DNA from: Olivibacter sp036959255
Lineage (GTDB): Bacteria > Bacteroidota > Bacteroidia > Sphingobacteriales > Sphingobacteriaceae
DNA length: 64,000 nt
NCBI RefSeq assembly: GCF_036959255.1
Contig: NZ_JAWMTI010000001.1
Span: 1,178,001-1,242,000, forward strand
Direction: 5' to 3'
A program made the translations under genes and the position numbers. Positions 8,255 through 16,876 of this stretch are shown here, in pieces. The notes beneath the pieces were generated by a model. That model saw nothing but the letters and a program-made list of their open reading frames with translations, was not told the origin of the DNA and made no database searches. Position 1 is the stretch's first letter, and each line of letters begins with the position of its first letter.

Positions 8255-11041
8255 ATGAAACTTTTTTTGCTAGATGGTATGGCTCTGATATACCGGGCTC
8301 ATTTTGCTTTGAGTAAAAATCCGCGTTTTACCTCAACAGGATTGAATACTTCCGCGATCATGGGCTTTACGAATACCTTATTGGAAGTACTAAAAAAAGA
8401 AAATCCGTCGCATATGGCAGTCGTGTTCGATACAGAAGCACCTACAGAACGCCATACATCTTTTGAGGCCTATAAAGCACACCGCGAAGCTATGCCTGAA
8501 GATTTAGCTGCAGCGATTCCTTATATTTTTCGCTTAATAGAAGGCTTTAACATCCCCGTTATTACCATGGATGGGTTTGAGGCAGATGACATTATTGGTA
8601 CCTTGGCAAAAAAAGCTGAAAAAGAGGGGTTTGAAGTGTTTTGTATGACGCCTGATAAAGATTATGCACAGTTGGTGACGGATCGTATAAAAATTTACAA
8701 GCCTGCCCGTATGGGTAATGGACATGAGATATTGGGTGTAAAGGAGGTTTTAGAGAAATGGGAAATCGCGCACGTGGAACAGGTGATCGATATTTTAGGC
8801 CTATGGGGCGATGCGGTGGATAATATACCCGGGATACCTGGTGTGGGTGAAAAGACAGCCAAAAAATTAATTCAGGATTTTGGATCGGTTGAAGGGATCA
8901 TCGCCAACAGTGGTCAATTAAAAGGAAAGCTGAAAGAGAATATTGAAACCTATGCCGAACAAGGGCTTATTTCGAAAAAATTGGCAACGATTATACTTGA
9001 TGTACCTGTTGAATTAGAGGCCGAAGCCTTAAAAATAAGAGACGCTGATAGAGATTTGTTGGAACCCTTATTTGCTGAATTGGAATTCAGAACGTTGGGT
9101 AAAAGAGTGTTCGGAGACGAGTTTAGCGTAGTAGATAACAAGGCTTCAACGGGGGGCCAAATGGACCTTTTCGCCACAGGAGAAAGCACCGTATCAGCAC
9201 CGGAAGCAGTTAGTCCCCCGGCACCGGGAAATCATATTGGTAATATTGATCATAGCTACACTTTTGTAGATGATGAGGATAAGTTGAATGAATTATTGGT
9301 TGACTTAGGGAAACAGTCGTCTTTTTGTTTTGATACAGAGACGACAGGAACCGATGCCAATAGTTGTGAGCTAGTTGGACTTAGCTTCTCGGTCGAAAAG
9401 GGCAAAGCCTGGTACGTACCCGCCCCAGTGGATCAAAAAGATGCGCTTGCTTTGGTTCAGCGATTCAAGCCCCTGTTTGAAAATCCAACAATTGGTAAAA
9501 TCGGACAGAACCTGAAGTTCGATATATTGGTACTGAGTTGGTATGATGTAAAAGTAGCAGGTGAGCTTTTCGATACCATGCTGGCACATTATCTCATTGA
9601 TCCTGAGACAAGGCACGGAATGGATGTTTTATCAGAAAATTATTTAGGGTATACACCCGTTTCCATTACCACGCTAATAGGTCCTAAAGGAAAGGGACAG
9701 TTGAATATGCGTGATGTGGATCCTAAAATCGTAAGTGATTATGCCGCAGAAGATGCCGATATTACCTTGCAGTTGCAAGAAGTTTTTGAACCGATGCTCA
9801 CGAAGGTAGAGGCAGATCAACTTGCACGTGAAGTAGAGTTTCCCTTGGTACATGTATTAGTGGAGATGGAAAGGGTGGGGGTGCGGATTGATGTTAAAGC
9901 ATTGAGCGATTTTTCTTTGGCCATCCAGAATGAAGTGCAAATATTGGAAGCAAGAATATACGAGAAAGCAGGAGTACCCTTTAATATTGCTTCTCCCAAA
10001 CAGCTGGGTGAAGTCTTGTTTGATAAGTTGCAATTGGACCCCAAGGCAAAAAAGACAAAAACGGGTCAATATCAAACAGGAGAAGATGTCCTCATCGCGC
10101 TGGCGAATAAAAGCGATATTGTGCAGGATATATTAGAATATAGGCAATTACAAAAACTGCGATCCACTTATGTGGATGCCTTGCCGCAGTTAATTAATGC
10201 TAAAACCGGGCGCGTGCATACTTCTTATAACCAAGCCGTGGCGGCTACCGGCCGATTAAGTTCCAACAACCCCAATCTACAAAATATTCCGATTCGTACA
10301 GAACGAGGAAAAGAAGTTAGAAAAGCCTTTATTGCGCGGGATGATGAACATGTCATTTTATCGGCCGATTATTCCCAGATTGAACTTCGATTAATTGCAG
10401 AAATTAGTAAAGATGCCAACATGTTGGATGCTTTTGCGAAAGGGTTAGATATTCATACCGCAACGGCGGCTAAAGTATATGGTGTACCCTTAGCAGAAGT
10501 TACTGCCAATCAAAGACGGAATGCGAAGGCCGTCAATTTTGGTATCATATATGGGCAATCAGCATTTGGCCTATCACAAAGTTTAGGAATTCCGCGTCGC
10601 GAAGCTGCTGATATGATTGAGCAATATTTTATTCAATATCCCGGTATACGTAATTATATGAACAATACCATTGCTTTTGCCAAAGAACACGGCTATGTCG
10701 AAACCTTACGAAAACGTCGGCGCTATTTACGGGATATTAACTCAGCCAACGCAACTGTTCGGGGTTTTGCGGAGCGAAATGCTATCAATGCACCCATACA
10801 AGGGTCCGCGGCCGATTTGATTAAGATTGCAATGATTCATATTCATCAAGATATCCAACAGGCTAATCTCAAAGGAAAAATGACAATGCAAGTACATGAT
10901 GAATTGGTGTTTGACGTACCAAAAAATGAGGTTGCAGCGTTTAAGGAAATTATAGAAGAGCGCATGAAGGGAGCTCTGAAAACCGAAGTTCCCATTGTGG
11001 TGGAAATCGGTGAAGGGCAAAACTGGCTTGAAGCACATTAA
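8255..11041 (+). CDS. polA: DNA polymerase I
   Basis: PolA fills gaps and removes RNA primers during replication and repair. The 928-residue chain has all three domains. A 5'-3' exonuclease lies at about 1-290 (MKLFLLDGMALIYRAHFAL, EADDIIGTLAKKAE, PGVGEKTAKKL). A 3'-5' exonuclease lies at about 330-510; its catalytic motif FDTETTG is intact, so proofreading is expected, unlike in Taq. The polymerase domain carries DYSQIELRLIAEI near residue 705 (motif A), RRNAKAVNFGIIYG (finger helix), and QVHDELVFDVP near 880 (motif C). The next gene starts one base after the stop, suggesting co-transcription. Confidence 0.98.
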   Translation: MKLFLLDGMALIYRAHFALSKNPRFTSTGLNTSAIMGFTNTLLEVLKKENPSHMAVVFDTEAPTERHTSFEAYKAHREAMPEDLAAAIPYIFRLIEGFNIPVITMDGFEADDIIGTLAKKAEKEGFEVFCMTPDKDYAQLVTDRIKIYKPARMGNGHEILGVKEVLEKWEIAHVEQVIDILGLWGDAVDNIPGIPGVGEKTAKKLIQDFGSVEGIIANSGQLKGKLKENIETYAEQGLISKKLATIILDVPVELEAEALKIRDADRDLLEPLFAELEFRTLGKRVFGDEFSVVDNKASTGGQMDLFATGESTVSAPEAVSPPAPGNHIGNIDHSYTFVDDEDKLNELLVDLGKQSSFCFDTETTGTDANSCELVGLSFSVEKGKAWYVPAPVDQKDALALVQRFKPLFENPTIGKIGQNLKFDILVLSWYDVKVAGELFDTMLAHYLIDPETRHGMDVLSENYLGYTPVSITTLIGPKGKGQLNMRDVDPKIVSDYAAEDADITLQLQEVFEPMLTKVEADQLAREVEFPLVHVLVEMERVGVRIDVKALSDFSLAIQNEVQILEARIYEKAGVPFNIASPKQLGEVLFDKLQLDPKAKKTKTGQYQTGEDVLIALANKSDIVQDILEYRQLQKLRSTYVDALPQLINAKTGRVHTSYNQAVAATGRLSSNNPNLQNIPIRTERGKEVRKAFIARDDEHVILSADYSQIELRLIAEISKDANMLDAFAKGLDIHTATAAKVYGVPLAEVTANQRRNAKAVNFGIIYGQSAFGLSQSLGIPRREAADMIEQYFIQYPGIRNYMNNTIAFAKEHGYVETLRKRRRYLRDINSANATVRGFAERNAINAPIQGSAADLIKIAMIHIHQDIQQANLKGKMTMQVHDELVFDVPKNEVAAFKEIIEERMKGALKTEVPIVVEIGEGQNWLEAH

Positions 11042-11042
11042 C

Positions 11043-12197
11043 ATGAAAAGCAAACGCAAAAAGAATATATTTAAAATAGGATTGCTGCTTGTATGCAGTA
11101 TAGGAATGATCCCCGGCTTATGGGCCCAAACGGACAGTGTAGAAGTTAAGCCGATCTATTTTGAGCCGCTAACGGATGGAACGACGCAATTCTATTTTGA
11201 TGAGCATTATTTCCTGGTTGACAAGTTTTGTCAGTTTAAATCCATTGAACGGGTTGGTAAATATAATATTTCGATCAAAAGCTTTGACGGGCCGTTTACC
11301 GATTACAATAACGACGGGAAAGTAATATTGACAGGTAATTATGCACAAGGCAAAAAAGAAGGAGTATTTACCGCCTATTTTGGAAATGGGCAGGTAAAAT
11401 GGACCACCACCTTCAAAGATGGAAAGGCAGAAGGAATTTCTCGCTATAATTATCCCGATGGTTTACCCATGTTGGAAATCCTCTATAAGGAAGAGGGGGC
11501 CTTTGTCCAGAACTATTGGGATACCAGAAGACGTCAGCGGGTAACGGACGGGAATGGAAAATATGATTTTTCGGTAAAGGCCGAAGGGTACAACGAATAC
11601 GGTTATGCGTTTACCAATTATCAGGGGAATATTAAATCGGGGAAGCCGGATGGCAACTGGAATATCTTTTTGGTTTACCCGAAGAGTGAACAAGATTATG
11701 CGGGGTATGAACGTTTTGAGGAAGGGGTGTTTAAAGGTGGTTATGACGAAATTAACGGATTGCCCTATAAAAACGGCTCGCGTATACAAGTCGGACCCTC
11801 TTTGTTTTTCCTACAAGCAGAGGATATGGTGAGTAAGAATTGCACCATCGATGAGAACCAAGACTTTTCAATGTTCATTACAAAAAAACTGGAAGCCGCA
11901 TTTGCTATTTATGATGCCCGTGAACTATTAACAGGACCCGCTAAGCTCAAAATAAAGGCTGATGTTACGAAGACGGGAAGCTTACGGGATTTGGAAATGG
12001 TGGAAGGCTTACCTGAAAAAGAAGGAGATAAAATTATCACCAATGCATTAAAAGGAATTAGTTATTGGATTCCTTCTTATGCCGAGAATGATTATATAAA
12101 CGATACTTTTGATATTACGGTTGATGTGATGGTGGATGATGAGAGCGGTCGACTGCGCTTCTACAACTTACAAATACATCGGGAAAAAGGAATATAA
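11043..12197 (+). CDS. Exported protein with MORN-like repeats and a TonB C-terminal-like domain
   Basis: A 384-residue exported protein. The ATG at 11043 lies one base after the polA stop; the frame extends into polA but the signal peptide (KIGLLLVCSIGMIPGLWAQ) fits this start. Residues of about 80-180 carry MORN-like units (GNYAQGKKEGVFTAYFGNGQ, FKDGKAEGISRYNYPDG), as in YwqK-type proteins. The last ~90 residues (LKIKADVTKTGSLRDLEMVEG ... ALKGISYWIPSY) resemble the TonB C-terminal domain seen in many Bacteroidetes periplasmic proteins without a TonB membrane anchor. Cellular role unknown; coupling to polA is probably incidental. Confidence 0.75.
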   Translation: MKSKRKKNIFKIGLLLVCSIGMIPGLWAQTDSVEVKPIYFEPLTDGTTQFYFDEHYFLVDKFCQFKSIERVGKYNISIKSFDGPFTDYNNDGKVILTGNYAQGKKEGVFTAYFGNGQVKWTTTFKDGKAEGISRYNYPDGLPMLEILYKEEGAFVQNYWDTRRRQRVTDGNGKYDFSVKAEGYNEYGYAFTNYQGNIKSGKPDGNWNIFLVYPKSEQDYAGYERFEEGVFKGGYDEINGLPYKNGSRIQVGPSLFFLQAEDMVSKNCTIDENQDFSMFITKKLEAAFAIYDARELLTGPAKLKIKADVTKTGSLRDLEMVEGLPEKEGDKIITNALKGISYWIPSYAENDYINDTFDITVDVMVDDESGRLRFYNLQIHREKGI

Positions 12198-12236
12198 GAA
12201 TCAATTGGCTAATGTGATCATTAGCCAATTGATTCT
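12197..12236. terminator. Long hairpin, convergent terminator / dispersed palindrome
   Basis: Perfect 17-bp arms at 12197-12213 and 12220-12236 (AGAATCAATTGGCTAAT and its complement) enclose a 6-nt loop, overlapping the stop of the upstream gene. It lies between convergent genes. The core word ATCACATTAGC(C/T)AATTG recurs at 13446-13462, so it may belong to a dispersed repeat family that doubles as a terminator. Confidence 0.7.
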
Positions 12237-12263
12237 ACTTGTAATGTGAGATGCTTATACCCT

Positions 12264-12947
12264 TTAAAGTTCGATCGATTCTCCGATCGTTAACAAATGA
12301 AGATTTAAACCGGCAGCGGCAAACTTTTGCTTCGCTTCCTCTTCATCGATTTTAATAGGTGGAAAGGTGTTATAGTGTATTCCGATAATGTTTTTGCAGT
12401 TGACAAATCCAGCGGCTTTGATGGCATCATCTACCCCCATGGTGAAATGATCCCCAATGGGCAAAATGGCCCAGTCCAATTGTTCATCTGCTAAGAGCTT
12501 CATTTCTAAGCTTAAGGCTGTGTCACCTGCAAAATAGATTTTCTTGTCGCCACTCTTAATAAGATAACCTGCGGCTACACCGCCATATTGCTGATCAGGT
12601 GTGCAGTTTGTATGAAGCGCGTAAACCATTTTAGCCGATCCAAAAGATGTTTTAACGGTCCCTCCAAAATTGATAGCAATGATCTTATCTTGGCTAACAC
12701 CTTGTCTACTTACCCAGGCAGCTGTTTCAACAATAGCGATGACCGTGGCATTTGCACTTTTCTGAATGGCCGCTACATCCGCAACATGGTCTTCATGTGC
12801 ATGGCTAAGCAAAATATAATCAGGATGCAGGGTGCTAATATCAATATGTTTCGCCTGTTCATTAGGCGTAATAAAAGGATCGAACAATACATTGGCGCCA
12901 GCTAACTCCAAGGCGATGCTGGCATGTCCGTAAAATGTTGCTTTCAT
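12264..12947 (-). CDS. UPF0173-type metal-dependent hydrolase (metallo-beta-lactamase fold)
   Basis: A 227-residue cytoplasmic protein. It begins KATFYGHASIALELAGANVLFDPF, and the metal motif HAHEDH is at about residues 49-54 with later ligands in LHTNCTPDQQ, FAGDTALS and GIHYNTFPPI. Length and motifs match the UPF0173 hydrolases, such as those resembling UlaG-type lactonases. The substrate is not known for this family. It precedes nothing obvious in an operon; the YbaB-family gene is about 100 nt upstream on the same strand and could share a transcript. Confidence 0.9.
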   Translation of the reverse strand: MKATFYGHASIALELAGANVLFDPFITPNEQAKHIDISTLHPDYILLSHAHEDHVADVAAIQKSANATVIAIVETAAWVSRQGVSQDKIIAINFGGTVKTSFGSAKMVYALHTNCTPDQQYGGVAAGYLIKSGDKKIYFAGDTALSLEMKLLADEQLDWAILPIGDHFTMGVDDAIKAAGFVNCKNIIGIHYNTFPPIKIDEEEAKQKFAAAGLNLHLLTIGESIEL

Positions 12948-13052
12948 ATGCCAAAAGTAAAAAGTAAAAATTCAAAAAGTCTGCCTCCCGTAGGGAAGGT
13001 AAAAAGTTATTCATTCATCATCTATAAACCATCGTTCATCACTCCTTTTTAT

Positions 13053-13358
13053 CTAGCTGCCAAACATACCGCCCAGGCCACCCAACATGTCTTTGGTTGC
13101 GGCTTGCATTTCGGTCTGGCTTACATTTTCAGCTTGCTGAAGAGCCTTGTTGATAGCCACCACTAATAACTCTTCCACTTCTTCCAAATCAGCACCTTCG
13201 TGGAACGTTGGGTCTATCGTAATTGATTTAATTTCTTTATTGGCGGTTGCAATTACTTTAATCGCTCCTCCCTCCACTTCTCCTGACACACTTATTGTGT
13301 CGAGGCGTTTTTTAATTTCTTCAGCCTTTTGCTGGGCCTGAAACAATTTATCAAACAT
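13053..13358 (-). CDS. YbaB/EbfC family nucleoid-associated protein
   Basis: A 101-residue DNA-binding protein. The N-terminal helix MFDKLFQAQQKAEEIKKRLD and the strand block VSGEVEGGAIKVIATANKEIKSITIDP are typical of the YbaB/EbfC dimer, which binds DNA as tweezers. The C-terminus is glycine-rich (GGLGGMFGS), as usual. In many bacteria this gene sits beside dnaX-recR, but neither is seen here. Confidence 0.94.
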   Translation of the reverse strand: MFDKLFQAQQKAEEIKKRLDTISVSGEVEGGAIKVIATANKEIKSITIDPTFHEGADLEEVEELLVVAINKALQQAENVSQTEMQAATKDMLGGLGGMFGS

Positions 13359-13365
13359 ATTCTTT

Positions 13366-13470
13366 TATATTTAGTTGTCAGCTTTCAGTTGTCAGCTCTC
13401 GGCTGTAAAAACCCATGATCTCATTAATGCAATTTTAGCTAATTATCACATTAGCTAATTGGCGAATTAG
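13366..13470. repeat. Cluster of short intergenic repeats
   Basis: Two kinds of short repeats lie between the YbaB and serine hydrolase genes: tandem GTTGTCAGCT-like words (about 13375-13405) and TTAGCTAATT twice (about 13435-13460), the latter followed by an inverted copy (GCTAATTGGCGAATTAGC). A related sequence forms the hairpin at 12197-12236. I see no gene here. Confidence 0.5.
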
Positions 13471-13475
13471 CACGC

Positions 13476-14663
13476 CTACTCCCCCACATAATCGCCGCTG
13501 CCATTGTAGGCACCTTGCCGGATGACAGGCATGTTCACAATCTTAAATAGATCGTCTAAATGCGTCAGACTACCATTCGCCATATTACTTAACAAAACAA
13601 TCGTAACATCGTTTTTTAAATCACGAACATATAAATTTTTAAAACCATGCCACCAACCCGTATGATACACAACATGCTCTTTTCCTTGCTCAAAAGTACG
13701 CCAACCGAACCCGTAATTAAAAACCCCCTTGATGGATTTTGTGTTATGGGGTGCATAAGCAGAATCTTGCCAACTTTGATTGATTAATCGTCCTTCACGC
13801 ATCGCGCGATCAAAAAGGAATAAATCTTCAACGGTACTATAAATTCCCTTATCACCCACGGGCCCATCGTGGAAGTTCTGAACTACAGACCGTCGCCATA
13901 CTTTATCATGTCCTACAACATCGGTGGGGATCTTTTCATAATCTGCCTTTGAGTAAACATGCGTATTCTTCATGCCCGCCGGTTTGAAGATATTTTCTTG
14001 CATAAACACCGTGAATGACTGTCCACTGACCTTTTCAATGATGGCCCCCAATATCATAAAGTTGGAGTTGTTGTAATGAAATCGTGTGTCGGGTTTGGCA
14101 TATGGCGCCGGTTTACGCTCGGCCAGAATTTTCATAACATCCATATTGGTCATCCCCTTTTTCTTGTCGGGCCACAGATCGTCTGTAAAATAAACATAAT
14201 TGATCAAGCCCGAACGATGAGTCAATAGCATCCGAACGGTAATGCCCTCATAGGGGAAGTCCGGAAAAAAAGCCTTTACTTGTTGGTCGAGTTTCAGTTT
14301 GCCTTCCTGTACCAATAGCAGGATACCGGTGGCTGTTAACGGTTTAGAAACCGAGGCCAATTCAAATTGAGAGCGGATTTTTAAACTATCCTTACGCAAA
14401 TAATCGGCCCAACCGAAAGCATTTTCATAAATAATCTTTCCTTTCTTAGCCACTAACACGTTTCCATTAAAAGCCGATTTTTTATGGAGTTTTTGCATAA
14501 AGGCATCCACCTCTTTATTCGCATCCTTCGGATGGTATATAAGCTTAATGCTATCGGTAATTGCTTGTTCTTTGGCCTGCTTAGCCTTTTTTTCTTCAGC
14601 GGAATTGCAGGCAGCGAATATAATAAAGGAAAAAAGGGAAAATTGTAGTAATTGTCTCAACAC
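13476..14663 (-). CDS. Serine hydrolase lipoprotein of the beta-lactamase / penicillin-binding family
   Basis: A 395-residue lipoprotein (lipobox FIIFAACNSAEEKK, Cys near 20). The class C beta-lactamase-like domain has the catalytic SxxK in ELASVSKPLTATG at about residues 100-112, the YxN motif as HYNNSNF near 198, and a HTGWWHGF block near 340 in the place of the KTG triad. Such proteins are usually peptidases or esterases acting on peptidoglycan peptides or D-amino-acid substrates rather than true beta-lactamases. It is transcribed divergently from fumC, with a 26-bp palindrome in the shared upstream region. Confidence 0.88.
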   Translation of the reverse strand: MLRQLLQFSLFSFIIFAACNSAEEKKAKQAKEQAITDSIKLIYHPKDANKEVDAFMQKLHKKSAFNGNVLVAKKGKIIYENAFGWADYLRKDSLKIRSQFELASVSKPLTATGILLLVQEGKLKLDQQVKAFFPDFPYEGITVRMLLTHRSGLINYVYFTDDLWPDKKKGMTNMDVMKILAERKPAPYAKPDTRFHYNNSNFMILGAIIEKVSGQSFTVFMQENIFKPAGMKNTHVYSKADYEKIPTDVVGHDKVWRRSVVQNFHDGPVGDKGIYSTVEDLFLFDRAMREGRLINQSWQDSAYAPHNTKSIKGVFNYGFGWRTFEQGKEHVVYHTGWWHGFKNLYVRDLKNDVTIVLLSNMANGSLTHLDDLFKIVNMPVIRQGAYNGSGDYVGE

Positions 14664-14750
14664 GTAATGAATTTTGCTATTAAAAGTACAACATCATAGG
14701 AATGGCGAAATTGATAAAATATTGTGTTAATTGCTAATTTAATGAAATTT

Positions 14751-14776
14751 TTACACGAGTTGTACAGCTCGTGTAA
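14751..14776. promoter_or_regulatory. 26-bp palindrome between divergent genes, operator candidate
   Basis: The arms TTACACGAG (14751-14759) and CTCGTGTAA (14768-14776) are perfect. The centre TTGTACAG is itself nearly palindromic, so only one symmetric pair mismatches over 26 bp. It lies 88 bp from the serine hydrolase start and about 60 bp before the fumC -7 element. It fits a dimeric repressor site; no T-run follows on either side, so a terminator is less likely. Confidence 0.5.
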
Positions 14777-14835
14777 TAAGAAGAGGAAAAATAAAAACAA
14801 TTAGCCCCTAAATATGGTCAAGTGTATAAGTTTTA

Positions 14836-14843
14836 TAACTTTG
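14836..14843 (+). promoter_or_regulatory. -7 promoter element for fumC
   Basis: TAACTTTG matches TAnnTTTG. Transcription would start near 14850, leaving a ~54-nt leader before the ATG at 14904. The -33 TTG is not clear. Confidence 0.45.
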
Positions 14844-14903
14844 TAAGGATAATTCAACAAGGATAAACCTATGTTGAGGATAAAAAATAATATCAAAATT
14901 AAC

Positions 14904-16301
14904 ATGTCATATAGAATTGAACGCGATACCATGGGCGAGGTAAAGGTGCCTGCCGATAAGTATTGGGGAGCCCAGACAGAAAGATCCCACGAGAATTTTA
15001 AAATTGGTCCGGAAGGTTCGATGCCGAAAGAAATCATTCGTGCTTTTGCTTATTTGAAAAAAGCAGCCGCTTTTACGAACACAGACGCGGGTGTATTGCC
15101 GGCAGAAAAGCGAGATTTGATAGCTCAGGTTTGTGACGAGATATTAGCAGGGAAACATGATAGCGAATTTCCGCTGGTTATATGGCAAACAGGTTCAGGA
15201 ACCCAATCTAATATGAATGTGAATGAAGTCGTTGCCAATCGTTCGCACGTTATTCAAGGAAATAAACTGGGGGAAGGAAAGACGTTTATCCATCCAAATG
15301 ATGATGTAAATAAATCGCAGTCGTCCAACGATACCTACCCCACAGCGATGCATATCGCTGCCTATAAGATGTTGGTAGAAACCACTGTTCCGGGTGTTGA
15401 GAAACTTCGGGATACCTTAAAAGCCAAATCGGATCAATTTAAAGATGTAGTAAAAATTGGCCGTACGCATTTAATGGATGCCACCCCCTTAACGTTGGGT
15501 CAAGAATTTTCCGGATATGTCGCTCAATTAAATCATGGGTTAAAAGCCTTGAATAATACCTTGTCGCATCTTGCTGAATTAGCTTTAGGAGGTACAGCAG
15601 TAGGCACAGGAATCAATACACCGAAAGGGTATGATGTGAATGTTGCCAAGTACATTGCGGAGTTTACAGGGCTACCCTTCCGTACCGCGGAAAACAAATT
15701 TGAAGCACTGGCTGCACACGATGCGATTGTGGAAAGCCACGGTGCTTTAAAGCAGCTAGCGGTGTCGCTGATGAAGATAGCCAATGATATCCGCATGCTA
15801 GCTTCCGGACCACGTTCTGGTATTGGAGAGATTTTTATTCCGGAAAACGAACCGGGCTCGTCCATTATGCCTGGGAAGGTAAATCCGACGCAATGCGAGG
15901 CTTTAACGATGGTGGCAGCGCAGGTGATGGGAAATGATGTCGCGATTACAATTGGCGGGGCCAACGGGCACTATGAGTTAAATGTCTTTAAACCGTTGAT
16001 GGCCGCTAACTTCTTGCAGTCTGCACGCTTAATTGGCGAAGCCTGTGTTTCCTTCAATGATCACTGTGCAATAGGTATTGAACCTAACTATGACGGTATT
16101 AAAAAACATGTGGAAAATTCACTGATGCTCGTAACCGCGCTCAATCCGCATATCGGTTATGAGAATGCCGCAAAAATTGCAAAGAAGGCACATAAAGAAA
16201 ATAAGTCGCTTCGTGAAGCGGCACTTGAGCTTGCACTGCTTACGAATGAGCAATTTGATCAGTGGGTACGCCCCGAAGATATGATAGGCGGTTTGAAATA
16301 G
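14904..16301 (+). CDS. fumC: Class II fumarate hydratase
   Basis: FumC interconverts fumarate and L-malate in the citric acid cycle without an iron-sulfur cluster. The protein is 465 residues from the ATG at 14904 (MSYRIERDTMGEVKVPADKYWGAQTERS); an upstream in-frame ATG at 14871 would add an unlikely 11-residue tail. The superfamily signature GSSIMPGKVNPTQCE is intact and holds the catalytic loop serine; SGTQSNMNVNEV and GRTHLMDATPL are the other active-site blocks. A small lipoprotein and an outer-membrane barrel gene follow closely, but a functional link is not evident. Confidence 0.98.
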   Translation: MSYRIERDTMGEVKVPADKYWGAQTERSHENFKIGPEGSMPKEIIRAFAYLKKAAAFTNTDAGVLPAEKRDLIAQVCDEILAGKHDSEFPLVIWQTGSGTQSNMNVNEVVANRSHVIQGNKLGEGKTFIHPNDDVNKSQSSNDTYPTAMHIAAYKMLVETTVPGVEKLRDTLKAKSDQFKDVVKIGRTHLMDATPLTLGQEFSGYVAQLNHGLKALNNTLSHLAELALGGTAVGTGINTPKGYDVNVAKYIAEFTGLPFRTAENKFEALAAHDAIVESHGALKQLAVSLMKIANDIRMLASGPRSGIGEIFIPENEPGSSIMPGKVNPTQCEALTMVAAQVMGNDVAITIGGANGHYELNVFKPLMAANFLQSARLIGEACVSFNDHCAIGIEPNYDGIKKHVENSLMLVTALNPHIGYENAAKIAKKAHKENKSLREAALELALLTNEQFDQWVRPEDMIGGLK

Positions 16302-16316
16302 GGTGTTCCAACGATA

Positions 16317-16841
16317 ATGAGACTTAAAAATCATTATGTTAACTTTAAAAGCACATACCTTTTACTTGGGGGTATGTGCTTATTGCTTTGCGCTGCCTGT
16401 AAATTTAATCCCAATGTGCAGGGAGAGGGAGAACCGTACTTACAAGGGGTATGGGTACAAGATACCATACCTCATCAAGATCAGTTATTGACGTATAGTT
16501 TGTATCGTCTGAAATTTACTTGTGACTCGGTTTATATCACCTTGAAGACATTTAGCAAAGTAAAGACAGTAGTGGACTCTTGTTATGGTAATGGGCAATG
16601 GGAAGAGTATGCCAGGGGAGTCTATCTCGTTAGAAATGATAGCTTACTGATAGAATCCACCTTTACACGAAGTAACTGGCGACAAAAATTATCGGGTTGT
16701 CATCGCATCGGTCAATTTTTGCCTCGGTTTAAATTGGGAAGACATACGCCTGACTCGCTCTATCTCGAAAGCCAATACTATCAAACACCGGTTAATCTGC
16801 GCAAAATCGAAGATATTACCTGTGTCCCCAAACCGCTTTGA
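16317..16841 (+). CDS. Small lipoprotein of unknown function
   Basis: A 174-residue lipoprotein with signal and lipobox YLLLGGMCLLLCAACKF (Cys near 28). The mature part is beta-rich, has repeated aromatic strands (GVWVQDT, GNGQWEEYARGVYLVRNDSLLIES) and several Cys residues, and looks like a small lipocalin- or barrel-like domain. It lies 15 nt after fumC, and databases may have transferred the fumarate hydratase name to such neighbours; nothing in the sequence supports that enzyme function. It overlaps the next frame by a few bases, suggesting co-transcription with the barrel protein. Confidence 0.75.
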   Translation: MRLKNHYVNFKSTYLLLGGMCLLLCAACKFNPNVQGEGEPYLQGVWVQDTIPHQDQLLTYSLYRLKFTCDSVYITLKTFSKVKTVVDSCYGNGQWEEYARGVYLVRNDSLLIESTFTRSNWRQKLSGCHRIGQFLPRFKLGRHTPDSLYLESQYYQTPVNLRKIEDITCVPKPL

Positions 16842-16876
16842 TATTGAAAAAGTTTTTAGATTTTTCGCTGAAATTT

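Noticed and set aside
16317..16841. Naming the lipoprotein after fumC as a fumarate hydratase
   Set aside because: No hydratase motif is present; proximity to fumC is the only reason for such a label.
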